A stretch of 64,000 nt of DNA from an uncultured Muribaculaceae bacterium (GTDB taxonomy: Bacteria > Bacteroidota > Bacteroidia > Bacteroidales > Muribaculaceae), in contig CALUMJ010000002.1 of the NCBI GenBank assembly GCA_944321715.1, positions 1 to 64,000 of the forward strand. The letters run 5' to 3'. The notes below the pieces were generated by a model, which saw only the letters and a list, made by a program, of their open reading frames with translations, searched no databases and had not been told where the DNA came from. The first letter of the stretch is position 1. Each line of letters begins with the position of its first letter. This document shows, piece after piece, positions 62,800 to 64,000 of the stretch. Made by a program: the position numbers and the translations under genes.

Positions 62800-64000
62800 T
62801 TATTTTTTAATTTCTAATTTCCTTATTGCATTCTCTATCTGCATAATTTCTTCGGGGTAATTATCAACCTTCTTCTCCAATCTTAGAATTTCTCGGCTCA
62901 AGGCCTCACGCTGAACGTCAGACACCTTGGAATATTGAATACGGAGTCTTTTTAATCGCACTTCATCGTCCGATTGATTTTGACGAGCAATTAAGAGATC
63001 TTCCATCCTATGCCGTGCTTCAGAATTTTTAAAATCATCAAAATGTGTATAGGTTATACCATTTTTCAAATGAAACACGAAATCGACTTGTTCCTGAGTG
63101 TCAACCCTTGTAATCGCATTAATTTCTTCCAATTTATCGCTATAATCATTATCTCCCCACGTCGCTTTAATATTTGTGATTTTTGCATAAGATGCAAGAT
63201 TTAAATCATCTGGACTATAATTGACACGCACCGAATTAGGGACATACACGTATATAGTCACCATGCCTGGAATTTGATTACGGTCAGTCGCCCACCAGCC
63301 GACACCAGTAAATTCATCAATAACAAGCATATAGTCATCAAATGGGGAATTAAATGGCATACCTACATTTTGCGGCGAATAAAATTTCCCACTTTCCGAG
63401 TCTTTTCGACTGATGAAAATATCATATCCCCCTATCGACCCTTCGCCATTATTGGCATAATAAAGAGTCAAGCCATCCGACATCATAAACGGATATGACG
63501 AATCGCCGTCAATATTTATCGCATCATCAAGTACGACAGCCTTATCCCAACTTCCATCATATAATTTTTGAATTTCATAAATATGTTTACGGCCAATTGT
63601 GTCTATGTCGTTATAAGCATCCATGCCCCACAACATCCTAAATTTGCTTTCAGGTTCAAACACGATAGCAGCACTATCTGCTATTTGGAAAGGAAGAACA
63701 CTCTTATCATTTAATGTTCCAGCTCCCGATGAAATGCGGTAATATTTAAAAAAACTATCTTTGTCAACCACTATGCTATCGATTATTGCAATCTTTTCCA
63801 CATGGTCGAGCATAATTTTTGCATTCATAAATCGGGCTTCATCTTTTTGTGCTTCTTCAGGAACATCTTTCTTTAACCGCTTCAATTCGGTTTCATATTG
63901 TGTAAACAGTTTCGTACCACCATCAAAATCATAATTATAGAAGTCTATCATTGCCAAATACCTATAGGCTTCAACGACTTTCCTTGACTTGGCATATTCA
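62800..64000 (-). CDS. PD40/TPR-type protein, 5' end outside the window
   Basis: At least 399 residues; the frame stays open through the window end, so the internal Met at 63957 is not the true start. The visible N-terminal part ([20 protein letters not shown]) is helical and TPR-like. The middle has PD40-type beta-propeller strands ([51 protein letters not shown]), typical of periplasmic Bacteroidota proteins related to OmpA/TolB-like repeat proteins. The C-terminus is a coiled coil ([20 protein letters not shown]). Function unknown; probably extracytoplasmic. Confidence 0.75.
   Translation of the reverse strand, partial: EYAKSRKVVEAYRYLAMIDFYNYDFDGGTKLFTQYETELKRLKKDVPEEAQKDEARFMNAKIMLDHVEKIAIIDSIVVDKDSFFKYYRISSGAGTLNDKSVLPFQIADSAAIVFEPESKFRMLWGMDAYNDIDTIGRKHIYEIQKLYDGSWDKAVVLDDAINIDGDSSYPFMMSDGLTLYYANNGEGSIGGYDIFISRKDSESGKFYSPQNVGMPFNSPFDDYMLVIDEFTGVGWWATDRNQIPGMVTIYVYVPNSVRVNYSPDDLNLASYAKITNIKATWGDNDYSDKLEEINAITRVDTQEQVDFVFHLKNGITYTHFDDFKNSEARHRMEDLLIARQNQSDDEVRLKRLRIQYSKVSDVQREALSREILRLEKKVDNYPEEIMQIENAIRKLEIKK

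Noticed and set aside
1..64000. CRISPR array, prophage, integrase or complete insertion sequence
   Set aside because: No regularly spaced repeats, no cas, phage structural, integrase or transposase genes were found on either strand.

Overview
The window looks like chromosome from a member of the order Bacteroidales (phylum Bacteroidota). Many promoters match the Bacteroidota consensus (-33 TTTG, about 19-21 bp, -7 TAnnTTTG). Most starts lack a strong Shine-Dalgarno sequence. The gene content (DUF4301, FloA, AspT/YidE-type transporter, PyrK/PyrD, agmatine route to putrescine, CzcBA/TolC efflux) also fits. A gut family such as Muribaculaceae, Bacteroidaceae or a relative is likely, but the family cannot be fixed from this sequence alone.

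Region 1 (1-18.2 kb, + strand) is the distal part of a surface polysaccharide (O-antigen/capsule) locus: a CpsB/YwqE-type PHP phosphatase, Wzx-like flippase, Wzy-like polymerase, five GT2/GT4 glycosyltransferases, a WecG/TagA/CpsF transferase and many decorating enzymes (pyruvyl transferase, two hexapeptide acetyltransferases, an MBOAT plus SGNH-like pair, and three acyltransferase-3 genes, one of them frameshifted). Base composition jumps from gene to gene, from very AT-rich (2.4-7.5 kb) to GC-rich (7.6-8.7 kb), which indicates mosaic assembly. Repeats and homopolymer tracts concentrate here.

Region 2 (18.3-29.2 kb) is housekeeping: RidA, a YihY/BrkB membrane protein, RNase P RNA, aquaporin, DUF4301, a secreted thioredoxin, tRNA-Ser(GCT), MltG, a DUF2007 protein, an AspT/YidE transporter, a WecA-like lipid-carrier sugar-phosphate transferase (a plausible initiator for the region 1 glycan) and tRNA-Met(CAT).

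Region 3 (29.2-35.7 kb, - strand) is a complete leucine operon: leuA, leuC, leuD, a second LeuA/CimA-type synthase and leuB. In front of it lie a consensus promoter, a 21-residue leader peptide with four consecutive Leu codons, and a terminator hairpin just before leuA. This is a classic ribosome-mediated attenuator layout.

Region 4 (35.8-45.0 kb) holds a small beta-barrel-like protein, a GNAT-pyrD-pyrK operon, an XRE regulator with palindromes over its promoter, an ECF sigma factor, and a three-gene set (NapH-like polyferredoxin, Tat-exported aldo/keto reductase with Fe-S motifs, exported DUF362 protein) that looks like a periplasmic electron-transfer pathway.

Region 5 (45.1-48.3 kb, - strand) is the most unusual. 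It encodes an ADP-ribosylglycohydrolase whose first ~100 residues resemble the N-terminal part of FtsZ, next to a protein that resembles XAC2610-type immunity/inhibitor proteins, and then an unknown protein.

Region 6 (48.4-64.0 kb) holds a heavy-metal efflux operon (His-rich small protein, CzcB, CzcA, TolC), an agmatine-to-putrescine operon (aguA, aguB) with small flanking genes, RlmD, TatC/TatA, FabD, a PHP-type histidinol-phosphatase, FloA and a truncated PD40-repeat protein running off the window end.
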